Source: Ectobius pallidus (taxonomy: Eukaryota > Arthropoda > Insecta > Blattodea > Ectobiidae). From it: a stretch of DNA of 64,000 nt. The notes under the pieces were generated by a model. That model saw nothing but the letters and a program-made list of their open reading frames with translations. It did no database searches and had not been told where the DNA came from. This document shows positions 32,401 to 42,085 of this stretch, piece after piece. Made by a program: the position numbers and the translations under genes. The first letter of the stretch is position 1, and every line of letters begins with the position of its first letter. The DNA lies in NCBI GenBank assembly GCA_964059195.1, contig CAXKWD010000007.1, forward strand, positions 26,237,023 through 26,301,022, read 5' to 3'.

Positions 32401-33575
32401 CACCCTTCACAGAAGTAGCGCTGGGCCATAGCTCCTTTTATATTAACAATAGTATGGTAATGATGTTCGTCTGGGTCGTATACAAGGTATAGTCTTTGTT
32501 TGTCTTGTCCGTTGTTTCCGTCAAATATCACTCTATCGAGATTAAAGCCCTCGTAAACCACTAGCCTATATTTATTCTGAAAATGCTTTTGAAATGCCTG
32601 AAGCTCCGGGATTCCTCCACCGTTCGAGAGATCTACACCAGATTCTCTCAAAAGCGCTTCAACTTTTGCCTTGATTTTCTTATTGGTCATGTTACGATAC
32701 ATATAATTAGCATAGTCGGGGTCGTGCTCCACTTTAGCAACTGCCATCACAATAGCGAATGCAAGACACTTTAGCGCTGATTTAATAAAAACAACGCTTT
32801 TTTTCAAAAGGGCAAGTGCGCTAGTCGTACGAGCCCTCCTCGGTTCAGCTCTACCGTTACCGTTAGGCATGTGAACAATGTCCACAACCAAACGTAAACG
32901 ATCAGTAGCGTTGAAGCGCTCGTTCGACTGACACACTTTCTGAACAACGCTAGCTATCACCTCCATGTTAATCTGATCTTTTCTCCTATAAGAGATACCG
33001 ATAGGTTTGTCCATATTGTTAACCTCATTAAAAATACTGACACCAACCATATCGTGATCCCTAGCATCTACTAAAGCATGGTCTATTACATCTTGCAAAC
33101 ATGCTTCGAAATAGTTAGCTCTAGAATTTTCACCTGGTTCTCTTAGGTTGACAACCAGTTGCAGGCCAACTGCACCGAACCGTGGATAGTCTTTACGACT
33201 AGATTCCAGAATCGTGAATGAGGAGTGGGCTGCCCTTTCATTCACGTCCGTACTATCCGGTACGTTGTCTGAACCTAGTTCGTTTACACCCGCATTATAG
33301 GGTTCAGCTTCATCAGGAGAAGTGGTACCTATATTGTTTCCAGATTCCTCGGAAAATGTACCAGTATTACAAACAGGCAAACTCGAAGTTTCTATTTCAT
33401 CATCATCAGATTCCGAGAGAGTTATAATCTCAATATCTCTTCCGGAATCAGCTAATGGTACAGTATCATTCTCGTTTTCTGTTTTAATACTTATACCAGT
33501 TACGGAATCTTGAGACTTTATCGATTCCCTTTCTCCTTCAGAATCTGACGTAATATGAATATAGTTAGAAGACAT
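29463..33575 (-). CDS. POLB: Protein-primed family B DNA polymerase
   Basis: The frame is one uninterrupted 1,370-residue protein. Residues 1-90 are acidic and low complexity. About 390-500 is a Cys/His cluster region (CEGCNRGF, CDVCRRLF, CKDCGKFK, CSNCKSYE). The 3'-5' exonuclease follows with ExoI YYDIEST (about 512), ExoII HNARAYDLQF (about 588) and ExoIII YCRADVTVL (about 713). The polymerase domain has DIMSLYP (about 935), KLCLNSFWGK (about 1,130), YCDTDSVIY (about 1,223) and KNYGYKV (about 1,272). All key acidic residues are present. It would replicate the element from its termini. The downstream gap to the next ORF is 26 bp. Possible spliced leaders lie upstream. Confidence 0.95.
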   Translation of the reverse strand: MSSNYIHITSDSEGERESIKSQDSVTGISIKTENENDTVPLADSGRDIEIITLSESDDDEIETSSLPVCNTGTFSEESGNNIGTTSPDEAEPYNAGVNELGSDNVPDSTDVNERAAHSSFTILESSRKDYPRFGAVGLQLVVNLREPGENSRANYFEACLQDVIDHALVDARDHDMVGVSIFNEVNNMDKPIGISYRRKDQINMEVIASVVQKVCQSNERFNATDRLRLVVDIVHMPNGNGRAEPRRARTTSALALLKKSVVFIKSALKCLAFAIVMAVAKVEHDPDYANYMYRNMTNKKIKAKVEALLRESGVDLSNGGGIPELQAFQKHFQNKYRLVVYEGFNLDRVIFDGNNGQDKQRLYLVYDPDEHHYHTIVNIKGAMAQRYFCEGCNRGFERGAQHCCEHVCFSCRSTPPCPENVKSMFCDVCRRLFRGKACLDNHKRNVIEGRSVCMALQSCKDCGKFKAYRQKHVCFKTYCSNCKSYEPDTGHECYMSPLKSTDRSDKILYIYYDIESTQNTLVKGNTFLHVPNLLCAQQSCSHCESSKDAYCSNCGQRFHSFWEDPIRSFMDYLRIHRPQFKKLIIIAHNARAYDLQFILDFAIREKWTPDLVMSGCKILCMKFEHFVFLDSLNFIPLPLRSFPKTFGLTDIAKGYYPHYFNIPQNLNYVGPHPDKSFYGLDTMSEKDREVFLDWHKSIENEEFDNKKELEKYCRADVTVLREACTLFKSLFWEIAKIDIFAEAITIASACNKIFRKTFLKPKTIGLVPPCGYRKADRHSKKSLMWLIHEAKERNIFIRHAGNGREVRLPEFPQWKVDGFCEETREVFEFLGCYYHGCLCRPNRDVPVMDSSESLAERYENTMTRLEKIRSCGYTVHAMWECKFDLILEEFPALKDDPMIGDAPLVMRDSVYGGRTEAMRLFHKVDEKQYEKILYADIMSLYPYVCKYNKFPVGHPTVYVGEQCADVNHMISKEGVIKCTVLPPQELYHPVLPFRWGGKLLFPLCRSCAITLEQGTCTHVNEEERVLTGTWIVDEVRLAVQKGYSVMKVHEFLEYKTTMYSRQTREGGLFVDYINLFLKIKTESSGYPTWVTSETEKKKYVDLFFEHEGIQLDPTQIEKNAGKRTISKLCLNSFWGKLVENPDRCKTKLVKDPLELYRFLTTPGIEIRRLLFANDEVVWISWIPIEEEQVTLPHTSVIHGAYVTTGGRMELYSYLDQLQRRALYCDTDSVIYTQTPNDKYRVPIGDYLGDMTDELTDDGPDAYISEFATGGPKNYGYKVLVPSENTSKSVCKVRGITLNYKALQIVNFETIKNMVLNGDHSATVSVRTEKKIKRKAGPSIVSEPEDKKYRLCFSKRYRVRGGFDSHPYGYK

Positions 33576-33597
33576 TTTGTATGCAAACTGTACTTAC

Positions 33598-33637
33598 TCA
33601 CTGTTATTCAGCTGATTAGGACACATTATGAGAGATT
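33598..33637 (-). other. Candidate 40-nt leader exon L3
   Basis: On the minus strand a pyrimidine tract and TTTTTTTCAG precede AATCTCTC, and the 40-nt block ends GTGA|GTAAGT. The polymerase ATG lies 23 bases further, inside the intron this donor would open. The CAG|AAT acceptor form matches those of the four-exon gene. Confidence 0.45.
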
Positions 33638-33746
33638 CTGAAAAAAAAAGAGAGAGAACATAAGAATTATTATTATTATTATTTAAACAAAAAGGAATAT
33701 TGTCTTGTATTGAACAGAAAACATGATTAAAAGTTTGTAGACTTAC

Positions 33747-33814
33747 ATGCTTTTTCTCTTACAGCTCGCACCGTTCAGTATTTCACTTCACGTCAGATGA
33801 GGTTTGGTGACAAA
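33747..33814 (-). other. Candidate leader exon L2
   Basis: A 68-nt block preceded by TTTGTTCACAG and followed by a GTAAGT donor (33,741-33,746). It could also be a first exon, since a TATA-like CCTATATAAT lies about 30 bases upstream. Confidence 0.45.
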
Positions 33815-33840
33815 CTGTGAACAAATAAAACATTCAGTTT

Positions 33841-33850
33841 ATTATATAGG
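33841..33850 (-). promoter_or_regulatory. TATA-like element upstream of POLB
   Basis: CCTATATAAT on the minus strand. Transcription would begin near 33,815 and run into the polymerase gene. Confidence 0.45.
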
Positions 33851-34372
33851 GAAACGGTGTAACTGTATAACTGTGTGTCAAGCAAGAACGGCGTCCTCAT
33901 GAAAATCCCGTTAAGGTCTTCCGAACATGTCTGAACAAGCTTGAAACTATGACGTAATTGCGGTCGGTAAACATCCTTTATGAAATACGGTTCCCCACCT
34001 AATTCTTAGGTCTGTAAGCAGAATAGTATTCACATGAGATCCTGTTCCAAAATAGCATTAACATATGAAAACCAATGTTGAAAATAAATTAAATGAAGTT
34101 ATATTTACCAGCTTGAATCGAAACCAGGACCTGAAGTTAGTGATGTTAACGGTACGAACACTATCATGCTGTGATATTCAATTTTAAAATAAAATAAAAT
34201 GTAACACTGAGTTTAATCAGCAAACTTTTTTTTTATTCAATTTTAAAATAAAATAAAATAAAATGTAACACTGAGTTTAATCAGCAAACTTTTTTTTAAA
34301 TAAAAAAGCACAAAATATATTAAAAAAAATCTGTACATTAGTTAAAACAATGAAAGCAGTATGAAAGCTTAC

Positions 34373-34480
34373 CTGTAATACAGACGATGATGCACTAACA
34401 CTTTGAAGCACTTGTAGAAATAAACACACACGCACGCAGCTACACAAAACACAGTTGCGAATTATCTTTGGTATATGTGA
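34373..34480 (-). other. Candidate leader exon L1
   Basis: A non-coding block that ends TTACAG|GTAAGC and starts about 25-30 bases after a TATA box. Its 5' end is set only by the expected distance from that box. Confidence 0.4.
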
Positions 34481-34500
34481 TCAACTGCTAGAAACATTTC

Positions 34501-34510
34501 TCTTATATAG
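34501..34510 (-). promoter_or_regulatory. TATA box of possible main Polinton promoter
   Basis: CTATATAAGA on the minus strand, a near-consensus TATA, at the right edge of the non-coding region and pointing toward all genes. Confidence 0.5.
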
Positions 34511-35975
34511 TCTGAAGACCATGACGTGTTGATTATGAATTACCGACAGCGTCCCGGATACCCCTCGAGCAGATCCGCATAACGGTTTCAAAACGGAACT
34601 GCCTAGCATTTTATTTTGATATCGAGTAACGGGTTTCCCCTCCTCCTTTGATCTTATACAAGTTTCATGTTAGGACACGTTTCTACAATTCCAGATATAA
34701 CTGTTTAGATATTTTTGGTTTCAGTTTTAGTTCCTTGATGCGTATGATGAATAAGAATTACAGTTAGAAGGTCTACATATAGGCTAGCTATTAATTGTTG
34801 ATGATGAGAGAAGCAGGATGTTATGAGCATCATAAGGATGTTGATGATGATGAGTTGTAACTGTTTAGATATTTTTGGTTTCAGTTCCGTGTTACCTGCA
34901 AGGAATAAGAATTACCGTTAGGTTGCCTACATAATGGCTAGCTATTAATAAATTGTATGTATGTACAGACTTATTGTACTATAATAATATTTCTTGTGAA
35001 AGTTTGCTAATATAATTGCCTTTGCTATACATTGCTAGATCATAAGATTATTCTATCCCTGTATCGAGAACTGTTTCATAAGAAGAAAACCTGTAGTTAA
35101 TATAAGTAAAAGAATTTTATTTCAGACATTTAAAACATTATTTACCGTAGTATTTTAGTTACAACTCTGAAATTTTAATGCTTTAATACTTACATCGTAA
35201 TAGAAATATATACAAATTTTGAGCTGATTCGCATGGTTGGAAAAAAACTTTTCAAATACTATACTAGAATCCCAGTTATGAATCATCCATAGTACAAGAC
35301 ACGAATTCTGCAGAGATAATTACGATAACAAAAGTAATGTTCTAACTAATAATTAAGTATTATGTAACATGTGAACCCTGACAGCTACATGTATGAAATT
35401 TTAAAGATTTCATTCTAGCATCATAATAGGCTTATATTCTAAATTTGAAATAATTCGGGTCATTAGAAAAAAACTTAATGTATAAAATAATTATCGGCAG
35501 TTGTGAGTCAGCGCTGTCCTAAGTGTTTCAACTCCAGTACAGATTGCTATCTAGAATTGACACGTACAGTCAATCATGGTCATTCTCGCGTAGTGTATAA
35601 CGGTTACCCACTACCGAACAGGATGTTATAGCATGACATAATTATTACGACTTCTGGGTTCATTGTGATATTCCCAATCACCGCAAGTTATGTATTTTAT
35701 AAGTCAAACATACAAAAAAAAACATATCGCTTACATTTTAACTAGGATGTTCAAAAGTACCCTTTGTAATCATAAAGAGAACTGATTATCAGTTTTGGCG
35801 CTGCATACATAATGTTACCTGGCCTACCGAACACAGAATTCAGAATTAAAAAAGCAGTCGAAGCATTCGTAAAATGAATTGTTTAACAGTATTGGCGCTG
35901 CATACATAATGTGACTTGACCTACCATACATAGAATTCAACAAAGTAATAACAGAATAATAAAAGATATCCTCCC

Positions 35976-37261
35976 ATCCTTATGCTTCCTTACATTTTCA
36001 TTGCACTAGAAAGAAAAGAAAGAAAGAAGGAGAGAAAAAGATGATAATAACTAAACAATACAATAGTAGCACAAGGTGGTTTTTTCAAAAAAAAAAAGCA
36101 TGCATCTATCGTCGTCCTATATCATTACATTTTCATTTTAGTAGAAAAGAAAGAAAGAAAGAAATGATAATAACTACATAATACAATTGTAGGAGGGGGG
36201 TAGTAGTATCAAGACCATCCAATTACACATCCCGCCCTATCCTCCATATTGTAGCTTACGCCATTTTGAAGCTTCCGTTATTTTGAAATTTCTAGTATCA
36301 CCCCAGTTTGAAAAATAAAATTCGACTTAGAACACTCTTGCATTAATTTCGACTTAGCACACTCTTGCAATTACTAATTTTGAATATGGCGCTAGCAACC
36401 ATTTTGAATCCACCATCATGGATGACGTCATCGGTAGGTCGGTAATGCAACTAATTACTTTACAACTTGACCGACGCCGTAAGCTGCCATCTCATCCTAA
36501 CATGACCTACGCCTTAAGCTGCCATCTCTCCCTGTTACAGCTTGACCAATGCCTTAAGCTGCCATCTCTTCCTATTACGTAACAGGAATAATGACTCTTA
36601 GGGGCCTAACTCCTAAAAGGGACGCTTCGGGAACAGCACAGGGAGAAAGGGGGCGCATATTCGACTTAGAACACTCTTGCATTAATTTCGACTTAGCACA
36701 CTCTTGCAATTACTAATTTTGAATATGGCGCTAGCAACCATTTTGAATCCACCATCATGACGTCATCGGTAGGTCGGTAATGCAACTAACTACTTTACAA
36801 TTTGACCGACGTCGTAAGCTGCCATCTGTTCCTAACTTGACCGACGCCTTAAACTGCCATCTCTCCCTGTTACAACTTGAACAACGCCGTAAGCTGCCAT
36901 CTCTTCCTGTTACGTAACAGGAATAATGACTCTTTGGGGCCTAACTCCTAAAAGGGACGCTTCAGGAATACCACTGGGTGAAAGGGCGCAAGTACATTGA
37001 GTCTCATGACGTCACAACACAGTCTGGATCAAACAACACAAGTATAGATCCTGTTCCTGTTACGTCACAGGAATAATGGTTCCCAGGGCCTAACTCCTAA
37101 ACGAGGCGTCGGGAAGAGTCGGGAATAACACTGGGTGAAAGGGCACATCTCGCTTTTTTTAATCGAGTATAATAACGCCGGGCGTCTGGAAGGCGTCGGG
37201 GGGCGTCTGGAAGAGGCGTCGCGGTACAAAGGGCGGGCTTTAAAGATGGGCTGATACTACT
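35976..37261 (-). repeat. Polinton right terminal inverted repeat
   Basis: Inverse of 20,833-22,122, with the same subrepeat order. It is a few bases shorter than the left arm. Confidence 0.95.
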
Positions 37262-37267
37262 TAGCCT
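37262..37267. repeat. Polinton target-site duplication, right (TAGCCT)
   Basis: Exact copy of 20,827-20,832. Confidence 0.95.
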
Positions 37268-37475
37268 CATTCCTCTCTATTGCTTCTGTCAGTAGTTTCC
37301 ATTCAGGCCTTGTAGTCCAGTTGGTCCCAAAGTGGAGTTTTAAATCGTCTGCCCATCTTCTCTTTTGTCGTCCTACTTTCTATGGCCGATTCTTGGGTCC
37401 CAAGCTATTGTTTTATGTGCCCATGTGTTGTGATCCATCCTCATGATGTGGCCTGCCCACTTCCATGAGGAATAA
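37268..37475 (-). pseudogene. LINE ORF2 C-terminus, proximal half (Polinton target)
   Basis: The minus strand reads WKWAGHIMRMDHNTWAHKT, then WDPRIGH and, after a one-base shift, GRQKRRWADDLKLHFGTNW and EWKLLTEAIERNEA. This is the typical tail of RTE-like endonuclease-reverse transcriptases. It continues in frame into 20,826-20,768 if the Polinton is removed. Confidence 0.8.
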
Positions 37476-37767
37476 TTGTTCACCTTAGTGTATGAAATGA
37501 GCACATCAGAACTACCCTTGGAAAACTTATTGGGAATTAAATAAAAAAATTAGTTCTTAATACATTGTAACACATATTATATCATACATAACAATATATT
37601 GTGGATATTATGTATTTAGAGTAGAAAAAGAAAACAAAATTGTTAGAGCCATTTTATTTGTGTAAAAGGACATTAAACGCAATAAAACTCGTCTCTGATC
37701 TCTGCATCACATTCTCAGAAAACATTCCTGTGTAGGATGAGAATAATACGTTCTTCTGGCTTATATT

Positions 37768-38417
37768 TGTCGTTATCATTTGAATGATGCGAATAATAAT
37801 CTAGTTGTAGGTTGAAAATCCTACTTTTGTTCAGAACTTTACAACAAACCAAACATATGGGCCTTTCCCCTTTACAATAAACAGAAACAACTTCCCATAA
37901 TAAATTCAACATGACATGCCTGGTGCCCAACTACTGTCGAGAACTACCTGACTACATCCGGGTATACAAACAGCGCTAATCAGCACACAACTAGCGCCAC
38001 GGCCAGTTGATAACTCCTGCCTTAATGTAAACATAATCAGAGACTTCAGCCGTATATAAGTGTGTTCAATAAGACAGTTCAGAATACTCTAGATATTACA
38101 GGAGAATATGATACATTATCTATATTTTAGATTTCAAGCTTTGGTAGAAGTAATGAAAATTTACATGAAGAGTTCACTGTCTTATTAAAATCGGCACATT
38201 AAGTATTATTAAAACCATAACAATTAAAGCGCACAGATAATTCATTCTTGATCACTTGATGATATTGGTCTAGCAGAATGGAGATAGAAGGCGTAATTGA
38301 AAACGCTTAAAATCACTTTTCAACTACACCTCCTACTCTATTCTGCTTGCCCATTAGTACGACAACGAAGACCGTTTGGTTCTATATCCTTCGCGTTTCA
38401 TGGGCTCTGCTCTCTTA
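37768..38417. repeat. Interspersed repeat, copy B (about 650 bp)
   Basis: Direct-orientation counterpart of 18,888-19,517. The minus strand has a 71-codon frame with PICLVCCKVLNKSRIFNLQL, a CxxC zinc-finger start like hAT/GTF2IRD2-type proteins. The homology ends at GGGCTCTGCTCTCT. Confidence 0.7.
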
Positions 38418-38444
38418 GCAATGTACCTTTGCCATATCAAGGCA

Positions 38445-38512
<68 letters not shown>
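38445..38512. repeat. (AAT)n microsatellite
   Basis: More than 20 uninterrupted AAT units. The adjoining open frame with poly-Asn is an artefact of this repeat. Confidence 0.95.
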
Positions 38513-38513
<1 letters not shown>

Positions 38514-38529
38514 CTTAGAAGTACCCTAC

Positions 38530-39275
38530 TACCTGTAAAAACCGGAGCCAGTCATGGAGAATCAGAAGTACAAGCTCTACTATGACAGAGGTATCCTGAC
38601 TGACCACACGGTGCCACATAACCGGCCTGACATCATCATTGTGGACAAGAAACAGCACTCTACAATGATGTACTGTCCCCCACAGCAGAGAAAGTCTCCG
38701 GGGAATGAGGTGCAGGGGGGACATTCCTGTTTTTACAGGGGTCCCTAACGCCTAATCGTTTTATGGTAAAAAGGATAGCTGAGCTTAATGGTTTCAGTTT
38801 ACAGCCCATTCAAAAATATCTGGTCAACCGTCTGGTGTCACAATAAAAGTTAATGATGCAGCGGGATGCATGTTTTTTGAATTATCATTCTGTAGCATGT
38901 TTTCTCTGTCGCACACGTCTTCTGTCCTTCTCCCATCCACACGAAGGATGCGGGTACGAATCCACACATTCTTTCCACGGATTACTCTCTGTTGGTGGAC
39001 AGTAGATGTACCAAACACCCGGAACATAATGGAAACTTCCAAGGAAAAGAAGCGGAAATATATAGAGTTGGCTGAAGAAGTAAAACACCTGTGGAAAGTA
39101 AAGAAGGTGCAGATTATCCCTCTTGTAATATCCGCTACAGGAGTCGTTCCTCATGAACTACTCAGGAACCTAGAACAACTTGGTTTGTCGGAGAACACCT
39201 TTATCCAGATGCAAAAATCAGTGATTTTCTCTACATGCAGGATAGTTTGTCAGTTTCTAGGAGTTGTGGAATAAT
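38530..39275 (+). pseudogene. LINE ORF2 C-terminal fragment, interrupted
   Basis: Begins YYDRGILTDHTVPHNRPDII with VDKKQHSTMM, then is broken between about 38,680 and 39,000. It resumes in KRKYIELAEEVKHLWKVKK, IPLVISATGVVPHELLRNL and TCRIVCQFLGVVE-stop. This resembles the C-terminal region of certain arthropod LINE proteins (NRPDIIV..., then IPVIIGATG). The unrelated middle may be an insertion. An (AAT)n tail follows at 39,363, as expected for a LINE 3' end. Confidence 0.6.
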
Positions 39276-39362
39276 GTGTACCATCAGTCTTCACTTGGAA
39301 AACTGTCCCGTGAAAGCTGTTAATGCCAGAATGTATATTTCTGTGAAATATTACATGAAATA

Positions 39363-39364
39363 AA

Positions 39365-39413
<49 letters not shown>
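39363..39413. repeat. (AAT)n microsatellite, probable LINE tail
   Basis: About 16 AAT units after a TGAAATAAAAATAATAA sequence, 90 bp past the LINE stop codon. Confidence 0.9.
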
Positions 39414-40024
39414 TAATTTTGTTCCGAAACGATAATGGATAGTCTATTGCTAACTGCTATTCCCTACCTTTGTCATGTTCTTGGACTTCAGCTCGAACTC
39501 CCTCGTTCCAATCCTGTACGAATTTACAGTCAGATTATCAATGTTTTCTTTCCTGTAAAATAATGTTTTCTTTCCTACAAAATAAATATGAACAAAGTTT
39601 AAACATTTATAAGCGCATTCCTATCAAGTCTACCTTTCTGTAAAGTTGACGTTATTTACCTTGATAATATCTTGTTATACAACTCCCTTCGTTCCATATA
39701 TAATCTTCCAGAATCTTCCCCGCTTCTTAGAACCTATCTGTAGACAGACGTATAGGATACAAGCTCTGAAAGATTAAATTAATTTGTGTTCTACATTTTA
39801 ACAGAAGATAACATGAAAGCTTCATGTAGATAAGTTTAGAAAGGATGCAGAAAGTGAAAGAATGAGAGTCGGAGGAGAGAGAAAAACTGATAGAATGAGG
39901 ATGAAATAGATGCATGGCTCTAACCCTTATAGTAACAGGCTAAACCTTAGCCAATTTCGTGATATAATTATCTTAGATATATGCATATGCATTCATGTAC
40001 CAAAGCTTCTTGTCTCTGTTGGAC
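39414..40024. other. No gene recognised
   Basis: AT-rich spacer between LINE fragments. A small duplicated word (ATGTTTTCTTTCCT) occurs near 39,541 and 39,564. Confidence 0.5.
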
Positions 40025-40044
40025 ATTCTTCTTCTTGTATGGCA

Positions 40045-42070
40045 CTACAGCCCAATGCGGGCCTTCGCCTCCTTCAATATCCTCATCCGCACTCCTCTAT
40101 CCTTTATCAGTTGAGTCCATCTCTTTATTCCATATTTCCTGATGTTGTCCTGAACCGAGTCCCACCATCTGTTCCTAGGTCTTCCCCTTGTCGTTCTTCC
40201 TTCTGGTTGCGTATAGCAAACTTGATGCACTTTTCTGTCATTCGTCATCCTACCAATGTGTCCCACCCATCTAAGCCTGTTTAATCTAATGAAGGATATG
40301 ATGTCTGTGTCACCATACATTGCCACCAACTCGGTGTTATATCTTCTCCGCCAGTTAGCTCCATCATATATCGCTCCCAGTATCCTTCTTAATATCTTTC
40401 TTTCAAAAACTGCAAGCCTATTGCAGATTTCGATATTTAGTGTCCATGTTTCTGAATCATATAGGACGACTGGTCTAATTAATGTTTTATATATTTCGAT
40501 TTTAGTTGTTCTATAGACATTCTGACTTTTCAGTATTGGGAGAAGTGCATAATAGGCTCTATTTGCAGCTTTAATTCTATTACCTATTTCATTCTTTAGT
40601 TCATTGTTACTGGTTAATACAGAACCCAGATACACAAACTCATTCACTATCTCAAAGGAGAAAGGGCCAAATGGTTCCGACTGCTTAACCCTCCCTTGAG
40701 GCATTTTGGAAGCTGTCATGAAGTTAGTTTTTATTTCGTTCACCTCTAGTCCGAATTTCCTGGTTTGATGTTCCAGGGCTTCAAAGGTCTCCTTTAACAT
40801 CTTGCACTCTCCTGCCAGAGATTACCACATCATCTGCATAGGCTAGTATCTGACTACATTTATTAAATATCTTCCCTTTCTGCTGGACATTTGCTTTCCT
40901 AACAGAGATTTCCAGCACTGTATTAAACAGCAAGAGAGCGAGAGCATCTCCCTGTCTTAGTCCTTTTCCAAGTTTAAATTAATTAGATATGCTCTTACCC
41001 CTTTTGACTACAGAAAGCACATCCTTATTAAGGATGTGACAGAGTCTAACTAGTTTCTTGGGGTATCCAAGCATGCACATTTCATTCCACAACTCATCCT
41101 TCCATACACTATCATAGGCAGATTTATAGTCAATGAAAAGATGGTGTGAAGTGATGTTCTCCTCCTAACATTTCTCCAACACTTGTCTCATGATAAATAT
41201 CAAATCAGTCGTTGATCGTCCTATTCGAAATCCTCCTTGGTATTCCTCAATTATCTCTTCATAATATGGTACCATTCTATAATATACAATGTTGGACAAA
41301 ATCTTGTATGCTGTGTTCAATAATGTTATAGCTCTATAGTTTTCACAGGCCATAACATCTCCTTTCTTATGTATTGGGTTGATAATTCCATACTCCCATT
41401 CATGTGGGATCTTTTCTTCTTCCCATATTCTGATGATCAGTTTATGTATTGACTCCTTAATTGACTTTCCCCCTTATTTTATAAATTCAGCTGGTATTTG
41501 GTCGTATCCTGGTGCCTTACCATTTTTCAACTTTTCAATAGCCATTTCAGTTTCTACAAACGTTGGTGGATCTATTTGCATCTCCACACTATGCAAATTT
41601 CCTCCCGCATTGGGATCTCCGCCATCAGTATTGTTTTTAAAATGTTCCATGTAAAATTCCACCCATCTATCAAGCGCCTGCGCTTTATTTTCTATGATGT
41701 TTCCGTCCTTATCTTTGATAAAATCAGTGTGTGGTGTAAAACCTTTCTTGATGCCATTAACCTCCTTATAAAAGTTTTTGGCTTCTTTATTGTTGTAAGA
41801 GCTTTGAATGTTTCCCATTTTTATTTTGAAGAACTCTCTTTTCTTCCTCCTGATCAGTTTGTGGGCTTCCCTCCTACATTTCTAATATTCCCGTCTATTT
41901 TGCCTGGTGTCTCTACTGATCATTTTAGTGTAGCAGATATTCTTATCTTCCAGAGCACTCCGGCACTCGTCATCAAACCACTCCTTCCTCTGAGATTTTC
42001 CTTTCCTCCCGACAGTTTCTTCTGCCGCCTTGTTAATACACAATTTGATATCTTCCCATGTTTCATCCAT
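40045..42070 (-). pseudogene. LINE reverse transcriptase and C-terminal domain, broken
   Basis: Segments in order: KSQRKEWFDDECRSALEDKN (42,070-41,882), EMAIEKLKNGKAPGYDQIPA (41,818-41,474), ENYRAITLLNTAYKILSN with EYQGGFRIGRSTTD (41,353-41,165). The FADD region follows, only partly readable near 40,830 (SYQILAYADDVVI-like in another frame). The C-terminal tail is at 40,800-40,045 (FVYLGSVLTSNNELKNEIGN, WVGHIGRM, GRPRNRWWD). Stops and shifts separate these, so no enzyme can be made. Confidence 0.85.
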
Positions 42071-42085
42071 GTTTATCTTTCTGCT

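Larger units (their letters stand above)
33638..35975. other. Polinton non-coding region with local duplications
   Basis: No gene is seen. It holds the two TATA boxes and leader candidates, a 59-bp tandem duplication (34,176 and 34,235), a 160-bp-spaced duplication starting AACTGTTTAGATATTTTTGG (34,699 and 34,859), and a 96-bp-spaced repeat of TTGGCGCTGCATACATAATG (35,796 and 35,892). The rest is AT-rich. Confidence 0.65.
20833..37261 (-). mobile_element. Polinton/Maverick element, 16,429 bp, nearly complete
   Basis: Bounded by AGTAGTATCAG and its inverse CTGATACTACT, with 1.29-kb inverted repeats and the 6-bp duplication TAGCCT. All coding sequence is on the minus strand. It includes protein-primed DNA polymerase, packaging ATPase, retroviral-type integrase, adenain-like protease and major and minor capsid proteins, the set that defines Polintons and relates them to adintoviruses. 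Only the pVI/pX-like gene shows a clear break. The gene set suggests a recent or recently virion-competent element, but I cannot show activity. Confidence 0.95.

Noticed and set aside
18888..38417. The flanking direct repeats as LTRs of one giant element
   Set aside because: The Polinton has its own TIRs and target duplication inside a LINE, and the repeats are far more diverged than the TIRs.
38376..38585. Poly-asparagine protein
   Set aside because: The asparagine run is a translation of the (AAT)n microsatellite. No domain lies on either side.
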